Assembly: GCF_020091405.1 (NCBI RefSeq)
Contig: NZ_CP081903.1
Span: forward strand, 6,758,501 to 6,822,500
DNA: 64,000 nt
Reading direction: 5' to 3'
From: Bacteroides cellulosilyticus
GTDB taxonomy: Bacteria; Bacteroidota; Bacteroidia; Bacteroidales; Bacteroidaceae
Part shown: positions 42,174 through 51,551 of the stretch, in pieces
Layout of the letters: every line of letters begins with the position of its first letter
How positions within the stretch are numbered: position 1 is the first letter of the stretch
Translations under genes and position numbers: made by a program
The notes under the pieces: generated by a model
The model's database searches: none
What the model was told of the DNA's origin: nothing
Seen by the model: only the letters and a program-made list of their open reading frames with translations

Positions 42174-42195
42174 CGCCTCAATTTAAAAATAGAGT

Positions 42196-43830
42196 ATGAT
42201 TTCAATAGACGGACTGGCCGTAGAATTCGGCGGCACCACCTTATTCAGTGACGTTTCCTTCGTTATTAATGAAAAAGACCGCATCGCCCTGATGGGAAAG
42301 AACGGAGCGGGAAAAAGTACCTTACTGAAAATTCTGGCAGGAGTACGCCAACCTACCCGGGGCAAAATCTCGGCACCTAAAGACAGTGTTATCGCTTACC
42401 TGCCGCAACATCTGATGACGGAAGACGGACGAACCGTATTCCAGGAAACCGCACAGGCTTTCTCACACCTGCATGAGATGGAAGCAGAAATAGAGCGCCT
42501 CAACAAAGAACTGGAAACACGTACCGATTATGAAAGCGACAGTTACATGGAACTGATTGAAACGGTTTCCGCCCTGAGTGAAAAATTCTACTCTATCGAT
42601 GCTACCAACTATGAGGAAGATGTAGAGAAAGCTCTGTTAGGACTCGGCTTCAGCCGCGAAGATTTCAACCGCCAGACCAGTGACTTCAGCGGCGGATGGC
42701 GTATGCGCATCGAGCTTGCCAAACTACTGTTGCAAAAGCCGGATGTACTGTTACTGGATGAGCCTACCAACCACCTCGACATCGAAAGTATTCAGTGGTT
42801 GGAAGATTTCCTTATCAATAATGGTAAAGCTGTTATTGTCATCAGCCACGACCGCAAGTTTGTGGATAATATCACTACCCGTACCATTGAAGTGACAATG
42901 GGACGTATCTATGATTATAAAGTAAATTACTCCAAATATCTGGAACTCCGCAAAGAACGTCGTGAACAACAACAAAAGGCTTACGACGAACAACAGAAGT
43001 TCATTGCCGAAACCAAAGAATTCATTGAACGCTTCAAAGGCACTTACTCCAAAACCCTGCAAGTACAAAGCCGCGTAAAAATGTTGGAAAAGTTGGAAAT
43101 TCTAGAAGTGGATGAAGAAGATACTTCGGCACTACGGTTGAAATTTCCGCCATCTCCACGTTCCGGCAATTATCCTGTAATCATGGAAAACGTAGGTAAA
43201 ACCTATGGCGACCATGTGGTATTCAAAAACGCTACACTGACCGTGGAACGGGGAGACAAATTAGCATTTGTCGGCAAAAACGGCGAAGGAAAGTCCACCT
43301 TGGTGAAATGTATCATGAAAGAGATTGAACACGATGGCACGCTGACACTCGGACATAATGTGCAGATCGGTTATTTCGCACAAAACCAAGCTTCTCTGCT
43401 GGACGAAAACCTAACGGTATTCCAAACGATTGATGATGTGGCAAAGGGAGAAATACGTAATAAGATACGTGACCTGCTGGGTGCTTTCATGTTCGGTGGC
43501 CCAGAACAATCCATGAAGAAAGTGAAAGTGCTTTCCGGTGGAGAGCGCACACGACTCGCCATGATTAAACTGTTGTTGGAACCGGTAAACCTACTGATTC
43601 TGGATGAGCCGACAAACCACCTCGACCTGAAGACTAAGGACATTCTGAAGCAAGCACTGTTGGATTTCGATGGTACACTGATTGTAGTAAGCCATGACCG
43701 TGACTTCCTGGACGGACTGGTTACCAAGGTCTACGAATTCGGTAATAAACAAGTAAAGGAACACTTAAGCGGCATCTACGAATTCCTGGAAAAAAAGAAG
43801 ATGGAGTCACTCCGCGAACTGGAAAGGTAA
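42196..43830 (+). CDS. ABC-F family ribosome-associated ATPase
   Basis: A 544-residue protein with two ABC domains and no membrane segment. Domain 1 has Walker A GKNGAGKST, signature SDFSGGWRMRIELA and LLLDEPTNHLDIESI; domain 2 has GKNGEGKST, VLSGGERTRLAM and LLILDEPTNHLDLKT. Between them is a charged linker of about 80 residues (ELRKERREQQQKAYDEQQKF) typical of ABC-F factors that enter the ribosome E site. Subfamily is closest to YdiF/Uup-like housekeeping members; a drug-protection role is possible but not indicated. The doubled promoter-hairpin leader at 42015-42173 suggests special regulation. Confidence 0.9.
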   Translation: MISIDGLAVEFGGTTLFSDVSFVINEKDRIALMGKNGAGKSTLLKILAGVRQPTRGKISAPKDSVIAYLPQHLMTEDGRTVFQETAQAFSHLHEMEAEIERLNKELETRTDYESDSYMELIETVSALSEKFYSIDATNYEEDVEKALLGLGFSREDFNRQTSDFSGGWRMRIELAKLLLQKPDVLLLDEPTNHLDIESIQWLEDFLINNGKAVIVISHDRKFVDNITTRTIEVTMGRIYDYKVNYSKYLELRKERREQQQKAYDEQQKFIAETKEFIERFKGTYSKTLQVQSRVKMLEKLEILEVDEEDTSALRLKFPPSPRSGNYPVIMENVGKTYGDHVVFKNATLTVERGDKLAFVGKNGEGKSTLVKCIMKEIEHDGTLTLGHNVQIGYFAQNQASLLDENLTVFQTIDDVAKGEIRNKIRDLLGAFMFGGPEQSMKKVKVLSGGERTRLAMIKLLLEPVNLLILDEPTNHLDLKTKDILKQALLDFDGTLIVVSHDRDFLDGLVTKVYEFGNKQVKEHLSGIYEFLEKKKMESLRELER

Positions 43831-43907
43831 ACGTTCCTTAACAGGGCTTCCGCAACTTTTCTTGCGTCATATTGTTTCATTTTTATAAAACTCTAATTAC
43901 GAGAACA

Positions 43908-45293
43908 ATGAAACGATATGACGCTATAATAATAGGCTTCGGCAAAGGTGGCAAGCTACTGGCGGTCGAATTAGCCAACCGCAACTGGAAAGTGGCGGTC
44001 ATCGAACGTTCCCCGGACATGTACGGTGGAACCTGTATAAATGTAGGATGTATTCCTACTAAAACCATGATAAACGAATCGGAATTCGCCGAACGTATCT
44101 ATCAAGACGACTATAAGAAACAATCCAAGTTATATTCCCTCGCCCTAAGGCGCAAGGATAAGTTAGTCACCTTTCTTCGAGAAAAGAACGTCGAAAATCT
44201 GACGAATAACCCTAATATAACATTGTATGACGGAACTGCATCTTTTCTCTGTCCGGACACGGTAAAGGTAGTTCCTTCACCGGAAAGTGAAGATTACTTT
44301 GAACTGGAAGGAAAAGAAATCTTTATCAATACCGGTTCTACACCTATCCTACCCGATATTGATGGATTAAAAAACAGCCGATACGTATATACAAGTGATA
44401 CATTGCTGCATACCGAGATTCTTCCCCAACACTTACTGATTATAGGAAGCGGAGCCATCGGGCTGGAATTTGCCACCATGTATGCCGGATTCGGCAGCAA
44501 GGTTACTATTCTGGAAGCCGGTAAACGCTTCTTGCCGAAAGCTGATCGGGAGATTGCCGAATATATGCAGGAAAGTCTGAAAAGAAAAAATATAGAGATA
44601 CGTCTGAACGCACGCGTACAATCATTACATGATACAGCGGACGGCATCACCGCCGCCTATACGGATGCCTCGGACGGCACACCTTACTTTCTTGAAGGCG
44701 ATGCCCTGCTCATTGCAACAGGACGTAAACCTATGATAGATGATCTGAATCTGGAAAAAGCAAAAATACAGGTTAATGCACAAGGAGGGATCATTGTCAA
44801 TGAGCAATTACGCACTACTGCACCACACGTCTGGGCTTTGGGAGACGCTAAAGGCGGGGAAATGTATGATTACCTTTCAATTGACGATTCCCGTATCATC
44901 TTAAATCATCTTTTCGGTAATAAGGAACGTTCTGTTGATGACCGTAATCCCGTACCTTACGCCATCTTCACAGATCCGCCTATGGCACATATCGGTCTGA
45001 CGGAAGAAGAAGCCATGAAACGTGGATATCCCATCAAGATTTCACGTCTGCCCGCTTCCGCCATCCCTCGTGCACGTACTTTGCAGAATATGGATGGGAT
45101 GCTAAAAGCTATTGTAAATACGGATACGAAGAAAATACTGGGCTGCTCACTCTTCTGCGTGGATGCACCGGAACTTATCAATCTGGTAGCGTTTGTCATG
45201 AAAACCGGGCAAAAATCTTCGGCTTTACGTAACTTCATATTCACCCATCCCAGTATGAGTGAAGGTTTAAATGGATTATTCAAGGCTTTTTAA
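43908..45293 (+). CDS. RclA-like FAD-dependent disulfide oxidoreductase
   Basis: A 461-residue class I pyridine nucleotide-disulfide reductase. The start MKRYDAIIIGFGKGG at 43908 places the FAD-binding GxGxxG near the N terminus. The redox pair is in GGTCINVGCIPTKTMI. The NAD(P)H motif is IIGSGAIGLEFATMYAGFG; WALGDAKGGEMYDYLS is the second FAD contact. The C-terminal dimerisation domain lacks the His-Pro-Glu triad wording of dihydrolipoamide dehydrogenase (it reads IFTHPSMSEGLNGL). This pattern fits RclA/YkgC and mercuric-reductase-like enzymes linked to copper or reactive chlorine stress. It sits just before a metal-efflux operon. Confidence 0.8.
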   Translation: MKRYDAIIIGFGKGGKLLAVELANRNWKVAVIERSPDMYGGTCINVGCIPTKTMINESEFAERIYQDDYKKQSKLYSLALRRKDKLVTFLREKNVENLTNNPNITLYDGTASFLCPDTVKVVPSPESEDYFELEGKEIFINTGSTPILPDIDGLKNSRYVYTSDTLLHTEILPQHLLIIGSGAIGLEFATMYAGFGSKVTILEAGKRFLPKADREIAEYMQESLKRKNIEIRLNARVQSLHDTADGITAAYTDASDGTPYFLEGDALLIATGRKPMIDDLNLEKAKIQVNAQGGIIVNEQLRTTAPHVWALGDAKGGEMYDYLSIDDSRIILNHLFGNKERSVDDRNPVPYAIFTDPPMAHIGLTEEEAMKRGYPIKISRLPASAIPRARTLQNMDGMLKAIVNTDTKKILGCSLFCVDAPELINLVAFVMKTGQKSSALRNFIFTHPSMSEGLNGLFKAF

Positions 45294-45302
45294 TAACTAA
45301 CA

Positions 45303-45334
45303 TTTGGTAATTAAGCCGTTAACTTCTATCTTTG
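45303..45334 (+). promoter_or_regulatory. Promoter of the metal-efflux operon
   Basis: TTTG at 45303-45306 and TATCTTTG at 45327-45334, spacer 20 bases: a near-ideal Bacteroides promoter. Transcription would begin about 45341, so the first gene must start at 45355, not at the ATG-like codon at 45304. Confidence 0.82.
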
Positions 45335-45354
45335 TCCGCAATAAAAAAATAAGG

Positions 45355-45768
45355 ATGCAGAGAAAACGGTACATAACACTCTTTTTTATATTCATCAGCA
45401 TGGTCATGCTGGTGGTACCGGTTATTCCTCACCACCATCACAACAACGGGTTAATATGTATGAAGAATGACATAACTCCCAATTGTTGCGGACAACAACA
45501 CACCCCGGATAGCGAACATTGCTGTTGCGATACGGGATGTGTTACTACTCACTTTTTCCAGCAAACTCCCAGCCCGGACAACGGATGGACACATCCGGAT
45601 TTTCCGCTGGTTATCACATTATTCTCCGAACCACTTCTTAGACTATTGGTCCTCCCCGAAGAAAGCGGGCAAAGACAGGACTGCATATACCAGGAGTCAC
45701 TTCATGGCACGTATCTCACACGTGCCACAGGACTTCGCGCACCTCCGTGTGTTCTTACTTTATCGTAA
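45355..45768 (+). CDS. Small His/Cys-rich exported protein (DUF6769-like), first gene of the efflux operon
   Basis: A 137-residue protein. MQRKRYITLFFIFISMVMLVV is a signal or anchor segment, followed by IPHHHHNNGLICM, CCGQQH, and EHCCCDTGCVTTHFF, giving many His and Cys residues for metal binding. The rest is less structured. Relatives sit directly ahead of CusB/CusA-type genes in Bacteroides. It may deliver copper, silver or zinc to the pump, or sense metals in the periplasm; this is inferred from composition and position. The start is fixed by the promoter at 45303-45334. Confidence 0.65.
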   Translation: MQRKRYITLFFIFISMVMLVVPVIPHHHHNNGLICMKNDITPNCCGQQHTPDSEHCCCDTGCVTTHFFQQTPSPDNGWTHPDFPLVITLFSEPLLRLLVLPEESGQRQDCIYQESLHGTYLTRATGLRAPPCVLTLS

Positions 45769-45842
45769 AGTCTGCAACTTTATTGCAGGCTTTTATCTCT
45801 AATTTTGTACACAGATAAAAGTAAGAACATAAAAATATCATC

Positions 45843-47081
45843 ATGAAAAAAATTCTTTTTATGGGAGTCATGGGATTATTCCTGTTAGGCTCTTGCAATA
45901 GTAAATCCGGCGACGGACACGAAGGTCATAATCATGAAACAGAAAAACATGAGCACGAAGGTTGTGATCATGATCATGAAGGCGAAGACCACAATCACGA
46001 AGGTGACGAACATAACCACGATGGACATAGTCACGATGAACAAGCAGCCGGACATAGTGACGAAATCATTCTGCCTACCGCCAAAGCACAGGCTGCCGGA
46101 GTAAAATCCAATGTTGTAGAACCGGGGATTTTCCATCAGGTTATAAAAACCAGCGGTCAGGTAATGGCAGCACAAGGAGATGAGAGCGTGGCTGTAGCAA
46201 CCGTAGCAGGTGTAGTATCTTTCCGTGGAAAAGTAATCGAAGGTATGAGTGTCAGTAAAGGTACGCCACTGGTGACATTATCTTCCAAAAACATGGCGGA
46301 TGGTGACCCTGTAGAACGGGCACGTATCGCTTATGAAGTTTCCAAGAAAGAATATGAGCGCATGAAAGCCCTCGTAGGAAATAAAATTGTTTCTGAAAAA
46401 GATTTCGCTCAGGCGGAACAAGCATACGAAAATGCACGTATCAGCTACGAAGCCGTAGCTAAAAATAGTTCAGCAAGCGGACAAGCGGTAATTTCGCCTA
46501 TCAGCGGATATGTAAAAAGCCTGTTAGTGAAAGAAGGTGATTATGTAGCCGTAGGGCAACCGTTAGTCAGCATTACGCAAAACCGCAAATTGTTCCTGCG
46601 TGCTGATGTGTCTGAGAAATATTACCAATATCTGCGTACTATTGGTTCTGCTAACTTCTGCACTCCTTATAATAATAAGGTATATACATTGAAAGACTTA
46701 GACGGGCGTCTTCTCTCTTATGGCAAGGCTTCCGGTGGTGATGGTGGATATTATGTACCTGTAACCTTTGAGTTCGACAACAAAGGTGATATTATCCCCG
46801 GTTCGTTTGTAGAAATCTTCTTATTGTCTTCCCCTATAGAAAACGTAATATCCCTGCCCCATTCAGCATTGACTGAAGAACAAGGCAGTTTCTTTGTCTA
46901 CCTGCAACTGGATGAAGAAGGATATAAGAAACAACTCGTGACTCTCGGAGCCGATAACGGTGAAAGCGTACAGATTCTCTCAGGTGTAAAAGCCGGAGAC
47001 CGCGTGGTAACCGAAGGGGCTTATCAAGTGAAACTGGCAAGCGCTACGAATGCGATACCGGCACACAGTCACGAACACTAA
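45843..47081 (+). CDS. RND efflux periplasmic adaptor, CusB/CzcB type, with long His-rich N-terminus
   Basis: A 412-residue membrane-fusion lipoprotein (lipobox LLGSC). Residues about 25-75 are packed with His, Asp and Glu (HEGHNHETEKHEHEGCDHDH and following). Then come the usual parts: beta-barrel and lipoyl halves around VKSNVVEPGIFHQVIKTSGQV and FRGKVIEGMSVSKGTPLVTL, a helical hairpin (YEVSKKEYERMKALVGNKIV), the second lipoyl half (SPISGYVKSLLVKEGDYVAVGQPL) and a C-terminal membrane-proximal domain. It bridges the inner pump and the outer channel encoded next. The His tract likely binds divalent metals. Confidence 0.88.
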   Translation: MKKILFMGVMGLFLLGSCNSKSGDGHEGHNHETEKHEHEGCDHDHEGEDHNHEGDEHNHDGHSHDEQAAGHSDEIILPTAKAQAAGVKSNVVEPGIFHQVIKTSGQVMAAQGDESVAVATVAGVVSFRGKVIEGMSVSKGTPLVTLSSKNMADGDPVERARIAYEVSKKEYERMKALVGNKIVSEKDFAQAEQAYENARISYEAVAKNSSASGQAVISPISGYVKSLLVKEGDYVAVGQPLVSITQNRKLFLRADVSEKYYQYLRTIGSANFCTPYNNKVYTLKDLDGRLLSYGKASGGDGGYYVPVTFEFDNKGDIIPGSFVEIFLLSSPIENVISLPHSALTEEQGSFFVYLQLDEEGYKKQLVTLGADNGESVQILSGVKAGDRVVTEGAYQVKLASATNAIPAHSHEH

Positions 47082-47171
47082 AATAACAGTGGTAAGTGAT
47101 GAGGTTATAGAGTGATAAAGCAACTTCACCCTATCACGTTATCACATTAACACTCTAACACTTTAATCAAC

Positions 47172-50100
47172 ATGTTAAATAAGATCATACATTTCTCACT
47201 TCATAACCGCATCCTGGTGCTTGTAGCCTCGGTGTTGTTACTGATAGGCGGAACCTACACCGCCATGAACACGGAAGTGGACGTATTCCCTGACCTCAAT
47301 GCACCTACGGTTGTTATCATGACCGAAGCAAACGGCATGGCAGCAGAAGAAGTGGAACAACTCGTTACATTTCCTGTAGAAACAGCTGTGAACGGTGCAA
47401 CAGGTGTGCGCCGCGTACGTTCTTCATCTACCAACGGCTTCTCTGTAGTATGGGTAGAATTCGATTGGGATACGGATATTTATCTGGCCCGGCAGATTGT
47501 CAGCGAAAAGTTGGCTGTCGTAAGTGAAAGCCTGCCTACCGGTGTAGGTAAACCGACACTGGGCCCACAATCATCCATTCTGGGTGAAATGCTGATTATC
47601 GGATTGACGGCCGACTCTACCTCCATGCTCGACCTGCGTACAATAGCCGACTGGACCATCCGTCCGCGCTTGCTCTCTACGGGCGGTGTGGCACAGGTAG
47701 CAGTACTTGGCGGTGATATAAAGGAATATCAGATACAATTAGATCCGGAACGGATGCGGCATTACGGTGTTACGCTGAATGAAATCATGACTGTAACCCG
47801 CGAAATGAATCTGAACGCAAACGGTGGCGTGCTATATGAATATGGTAACGAATACATTGTGCGTGGAGTACTTTCTACCGACCGCGTAGATCAACTGGCA
47901 CGTGCCGTAGTACGTGGTGGAACTGCTTCGGGTAATGCTCCTATCTTACTGGAAGACATTGCAGATGTACATATCGGAGCAAAGTTACCCAAACTGGGTA
48001 CAGCATCCGAACGGGGCAAAGCCGCCGTATTGTTAACTGTAACCAAACAACCAGCCACCAGCACACTGGAATTAACGGATAAATTAGAAGCATCTTTAAA
48101 AGACTTGCAGAAGAACCTGCCACCGGATGTAAAAGTCAGCACAGACATCTTCCGCCAGAGCCGCTTTATCGAAAGCTCTATCGGAAACGTACAGAAGTCC
48201 TTGTTTGAAGGAGGTATCTTCGTTGTGATTGTCCTATTCCTGTTCCTTGCGAATGTACGTACAACGGTGATCTCATTGGTTACACTACCGCTTTCATTGA
48301 TTACTTCACTGGTGACGCTGCATTATATGGGCTTCACAATTAATACAATGAGTCTCGGTGGTCTTGCCATCGCTATCGGTTCGCTGGTGGATGATGCCAT
48401 TGTGGACGTGGAGAACGTATATAAACGGCTCCACGAGAATAAGTTGAAACCTGTGGAAGAACGACTTTCCATATTGGAAGTAGTATTCAACGCATCGAAA
48501 GAAGTACGTATGCCTATTCTGAATTCCACGCTGATTATCGTAGTCAGTTTCGTACCGCTGTTCTTCCTCACCGGTATGGAAGGCCGCATGCTGGTTCCGC
48601 TGGGTATTGCGTTCATTGTAGCATTGGCAGCTTCTACGGTAGTGGCATTGACAGTTACACCAGTACTTTGCTCCTATCTTTTAGGAAAAGACAAGAAGAA
48701 GGAACAGAAAGAGAGCAGCGACTCGTTCGTAGCACGCAAGATGAAACAGTGGTATGGTGCTGCATTGGCATTCGTACTGGGACATAAGAAGATCGTACTG
48801 GGCAGTACAATCGGTTTGTTCGTAGTTGCCCTGGTATGTTTCTTCACATTGGGACGTTCGTTCCTGCCACCTTTCAACGAAGGTTCGTTTACGATTAACA
48901 TATCTTCCTTACCGGGTATCTCTCTGGAAGAAAGCAATAAGATGGGACATCGTGCTGAAGAGTTATTACTCAGCATTCCCGAAATACAAACCGTTGCCCG
49001 CAAGACCGGACGTGCCGAACTGGACGAGCATGCGCTTGGTGTGAATGTTTCGGAAATAGAAGCTCCGTTCGAATTGAAAGACCGTTCACGCAGTGAGTTG
49101 GTTGCCGAAGTACGCGAAAAGTTAGGTACTATCGTAGGGGCAAATGTGGAAATCGGCCAGCCTATCAGCCACCGTATCGATGCTATGCTCAGTGGTACGA
49201 AAGCCAACATCGCAATTAAACTGTTTGGTGACGACCTGAACCGTATGTTTACCTTGGGTAATGAAATCAAAGGTGCCATCCAGGATATTCCGGGTATTGC
49301 CGACCTGAATGTGGAACAACAGATAGAACGTCCTCAGCTTATCATTTCGCCCAAGCGGGAAATGCTGGCTAAGTTTGGTATCTCATTACCAGAATTCTCT
49401 GAGTTCGTGAATGTATGTCTTGCTGGTGAAACCGTATCACAGGTATACGAGAAAGGTAAAAGTTTCGACCTTACCGTACGTGTACGTGATGATCTTCGCG
49501 ACGAAATGGAGAAGATACGCAACTTGATGATAGATACCAGTGACGGAAAGAAAATACCTTTGAACTACATCGCAGAAGTGCGTTCTGCCATGGGACCGAA
49601 TACCATCAGCCGCGAGAACGTGAAACGTAAAATCGTGATCTCTGCCAATGTTGCCGACCGCGACCTGCGCAGTGTGGTGAATGATATTCAGGCCCGTGTG
49701 GACAAGGATATTAAGTTGCCCGAAGGGTATCATCTGGAATACGGTGGCCAATTTGAGAGCGAACAGGCAGCAAGCCGCACGTTATTGCTTACATCGCTGA
49801 TGAGTATCGCGGTTATTTTCCTTTTGCTTTATCATGAATTCCGTAGCGTGAAGGAAAGTGCGATTATTCTTATCAATCTGCCGTTAGCATTGATCGGTGG
49901 TGTATTTGCTTTGTTGATGACAACGGGAGAAGTGAGTATTCCGGCTATTATCGGTTTTATTTCACTGTTCGGTATCGCTACCCGAAATGGTATGTTGCTG
50001 ATCAGCCACTACAACCACTTGCAACGGGAAGAAGGAATGGGAGTATATGATAGCGTTATACGCGGTTCAATGGACCGGTTGAATCCGATTTTAATGACGG

Positions 50101-50276
50101 CATTGTCTTCTGCTCTCGCTCTTATTCCATTGGCACTGGGAGGAGATTTACCGGGTAATGAAATTCAAAGTCCGATGGCGAAAGTTATCCTTGGCGGTCT
50201 TTTAACTTCCACGTTCCTGAACGGTTTCATCATTCCGATTGTTTATCTGATGATGCACCGGAAACCAGCGAATTAA
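47172..50276 (+). CDS. Heavy-metal efflux RND pump, CusA/CzcA family
   Basis: A 1034-residue proton-driven inner-membrane pump. The N-terminal segment HNRILVLVASVLLLIGGTYTAMNTEVDVFPDLNAP, the 12-helix layout and two large periplasmic loops are standard. SLVDDAIVDVENVYKRL is the helix 4 motif of the heavy-metal (HME) branch with the Asp residues used for proton relay. DVFPDLNAPTVVIMTEANGMA and TGVRRVRSSS mark HME members. Metal specificity (Cu/Ag versus Zn/Co/Cd) cannot be fixed by eye. Flanked by its adaptor and TolC-like channel. Confidence 0.92.
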   Translation: MLNKIIHFSLHNRILVLVASVLLLIGGTYTAMNTEVDVFPDLNAPTVVIMTEANGMAAEEVEQLVTFPVETAVNGATGVRRVRSSSTNGFSVVWVEFDWDTDIYLARQIVSEKLAVVSESLPTGVGKPTLGPQSSILGEMLIIGLTADSTSMLDLRTIADWTIRPRLLSTGGVAQVAVLGGDIKEYQIQLDPERMRHYGVTLNEIMTVTREMNLNANGGVLYEYGNEYIVRGVLSTDRVDQLARAVVRGGTASGNAPILLEDIADVHIGAKLPKLGTASERGKAAVLLTVTKQPATSTLELTDKLEASLKDLQKNLPPDVKVSTDIFRQSRFIESSIGNVQKSLFEGGIFVVIVLFLFLANVRTTVISLVTLPLSLITSLVTLHYMGFTINTMSLGGLAIAIGSLVDDAIVDVENVYKRLHENKLKPVEERLSILEVVFNASKEVRMPILNSTLIIVVSFVPLFFLTGMEGRMLVPLGIAFIVALAASTVVALTVTPVLCSYLLGKDKKKEQKESSDSFVARKMKQWYGAALAFVLGHKKIVLGSTIGLFVVALVCFFTLGRSFLPPFNEGSFTINISSLPGISLEESNKMGHRAEELLLSIPEIQTVARKTGRAELDEHALGVNVSEIEAPFELKDRSRSELVAEVREKLGTIVGANVEIGQPISHRIDAMLSGTKANIAIKLFGDDLNRMFTLGNEIKGAIQDIPGIADLNVEQQIERPQLIISPKREMLAKFGISLPEFSEFVNVCLAGETVSQVYEKGKSFDLTVRVRDDLRDEMEKIRNLMIDTSDGKKIPLNYIAEVRSAMGPNTISRENVKRKIVISANVADRDLRSVVNDIQARVDKDIKLPEGYHLEYGGQFESEQAASRTLLLTSLMSIAVIFLLLYHEFRSVKESAIILINLPLALIGGVFALLMTTGEVSIPAIIGFISLFGIATRNGMLLISHYNHLQREEGMGVYDSVIRGSMDRLNPILMTALSSALALIPLALGGDLPGNEIQSPMAKVILGGLLTSTFLNGFIIPIVYLMMHRKPAN

Positions 50277-50306
50277 CATCCATATAACCATTAACAATAT
50301 CAAATA

Positions 50307-51494
50307 ATGAAACGAATTCTGATATTTAGTATTATCACCTTTTTCCTATATGCGGGGATGCGCGCACAATCGGTCGACATAGACGAAGTGCTGCGCCGCA
50401 TCGAAGCGAATAATAAAGAGTTGCAGGCCAACGCCCAACTCATCACTTCGCAGAAATTGGAAAACAAGTCGGAGAATAATCTTCCCGACCCAACCCTTTC
50501 TTATTCTCACCTGTGGGGAGCAAAAGATAAGGACGAAACCATCGGCGAGCTTGTTGTTTCACAAAGCTTCGACTTCCCTACGCTCTACGCTACGCGTGGA
50601 CAAGTGAACCGTCTTAAAACCGGTGCACTCGATGCACAATCCACCGCTTTCCGCCAGCAACTGTTGCTTCAAGCCAAGGAAATATGCCTCGACATCCTCA
50701 TGTTGCAACAACAGCAAAGGCTGCTGGACGAACGTCTGAAACAGGCAGAAGAACTTTCCGCCTATTACAAGAAACGTTTGGAAACAGGAGATGCCAATGT
50801 TTTGGAAACCAATAAAATCAATCTGGAATTGCTGAACGTTCGTACAGAAGCACGAACCAACCGCACCACCTTGGAAAACAAATGGCAAGAACTGACTGCA
50901 TTGAACAGCAACCAGCCATTGCAAATCTCTTCTCTCAGCGAATATCCGCTGCATCCACTACCGGCTGATTATGAACAACTGCGTGAAGAGGTTATCGCGT
51001 CGGATGCTGCCTTGTGGTCACTGAGCAACGAAAGCGCTGCTGCCCGCAAACAAATTTCTGTCAGTAAACAAGGCTGGCTGCCTAAGTTGGAGTTAGGTTA
51101 TCGTCGTAACACCGAATCGGGCACTCCGTTCAATGGTGTTGTGGTGGGCTTTTCTTTCCCCATCTTCGAGAACCGAAATAAGGTGAAGATAGCCAAGGCA
51201 CAATCCATGAATATAGATTTTCAGAAAGAGAATGCGACTTTGCAGGCAGAGTCTTCATTAGCACAGCTTTATCGCGAAGCTCAATCCTTGCAAGCTTCCA
51301 TGCAGGAATATCAGGAAGCCTTCAGCTCACAACAAGATCTCGCATTGCTGAAACAAGCCCTTACAGGTGGACAAATCAGCGTGATAGAATTCTTTGTGGA
51401 AGTTTCTGTGATTTATCAAAGCAAACAAAATCTGCTTCAACTGGAAAACCAGTATCAGAAGGTGATGGCACAGATTTATAAGAGTAAGTTGTAA
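50307..51494 (+). CDS. TolC-family outer-membrane channel of the metal efflux system
   Basis: A 395-residue exported protein with signal peptide MKRILIFSIITFFLYAGMRAQ. Two similar halves of long amphipathic helices with short barrel strands are visible: VDIDEVLRRIEANNKELQANAQ opens the first, and LSNESAAARKQISVSKQGWLPKLELGYRR the second. The final helix includes GQISVIEFFVEVSVIYQ. It belongs to the CusC/CzcC-type channels and completes the three-part pump. It lies 30 bases after the pump gene and is followed by a terminator. Confidence 0.88.
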   Translation: MKRILIFSIITFFLYAGMRAQSVDIDEVLRRIEANNKELQANAQLITSQKLENKSENNLPDPTLSYSHLWGAKDKDETIGELVVSQSFDFPTLYATRGQVNRLKTGALDAQSTAFRQQLLLQAKEICLDILMLQQQQRLLDERLKQAEELSAYYKKRLETGDANVLETNKINLELLNVRTEARTNRTTLENKWQELTALNSNQPLQISSLSEYPLHPLPADYEQLREEVIASDAALWSLSNESAAARKQISVSKQGWLPKLELGYRRNTESGTPFNGVVVGFSFPIFENRNKVKIAKAQSMNIDFQKENATLQAESSLAQLYREAQSLQASMQEYQEAFSSQQDLALLKQALTGGQISVIEFFVEVSVIYQSKQNLLQLENQYQKVMAQIYKSKL

Positions 51495-51512
51495 AAACAG
51501 TATATTATAACG

Positions 51513-51543
51513 AAAGAGGGCTTGAATGTTCAGGCCCTCTTTT
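51513..51543. terminator. Bidirectional terminator between the efflux operon and the serpin gene
   Basis: AAAGAGGGC pairs with GCCCTCTTT around a 12-base loop (with inner TTGAA/TTCAG pairing) and is flanked by A-rich and T-rich ends. The two genes converge on it. Confidence 0.85.
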
Positions 51544-51551
51544 ATCATTTA

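Noticed and set aside
45304..45354. Upstream start of the small His/Cys-rich protein at 45304
   Set aside because: That codon lies inside or upstream of the promoter (45303-45334), so it would not be transcribed.
47082..47171. GTGATA/TATCAC-rich gap between adaptor and pump genes as another 22-bp array
   Set aside because: Inverted TATCAC/GTGATA pairs are present, but I could not find a steady 22-bp period.
48674..49279. 201-codon minus-strand frame
   Set aside because: Antisense to the CusA/CzcA-type pump gene; Ser/Arg-rich shadow.
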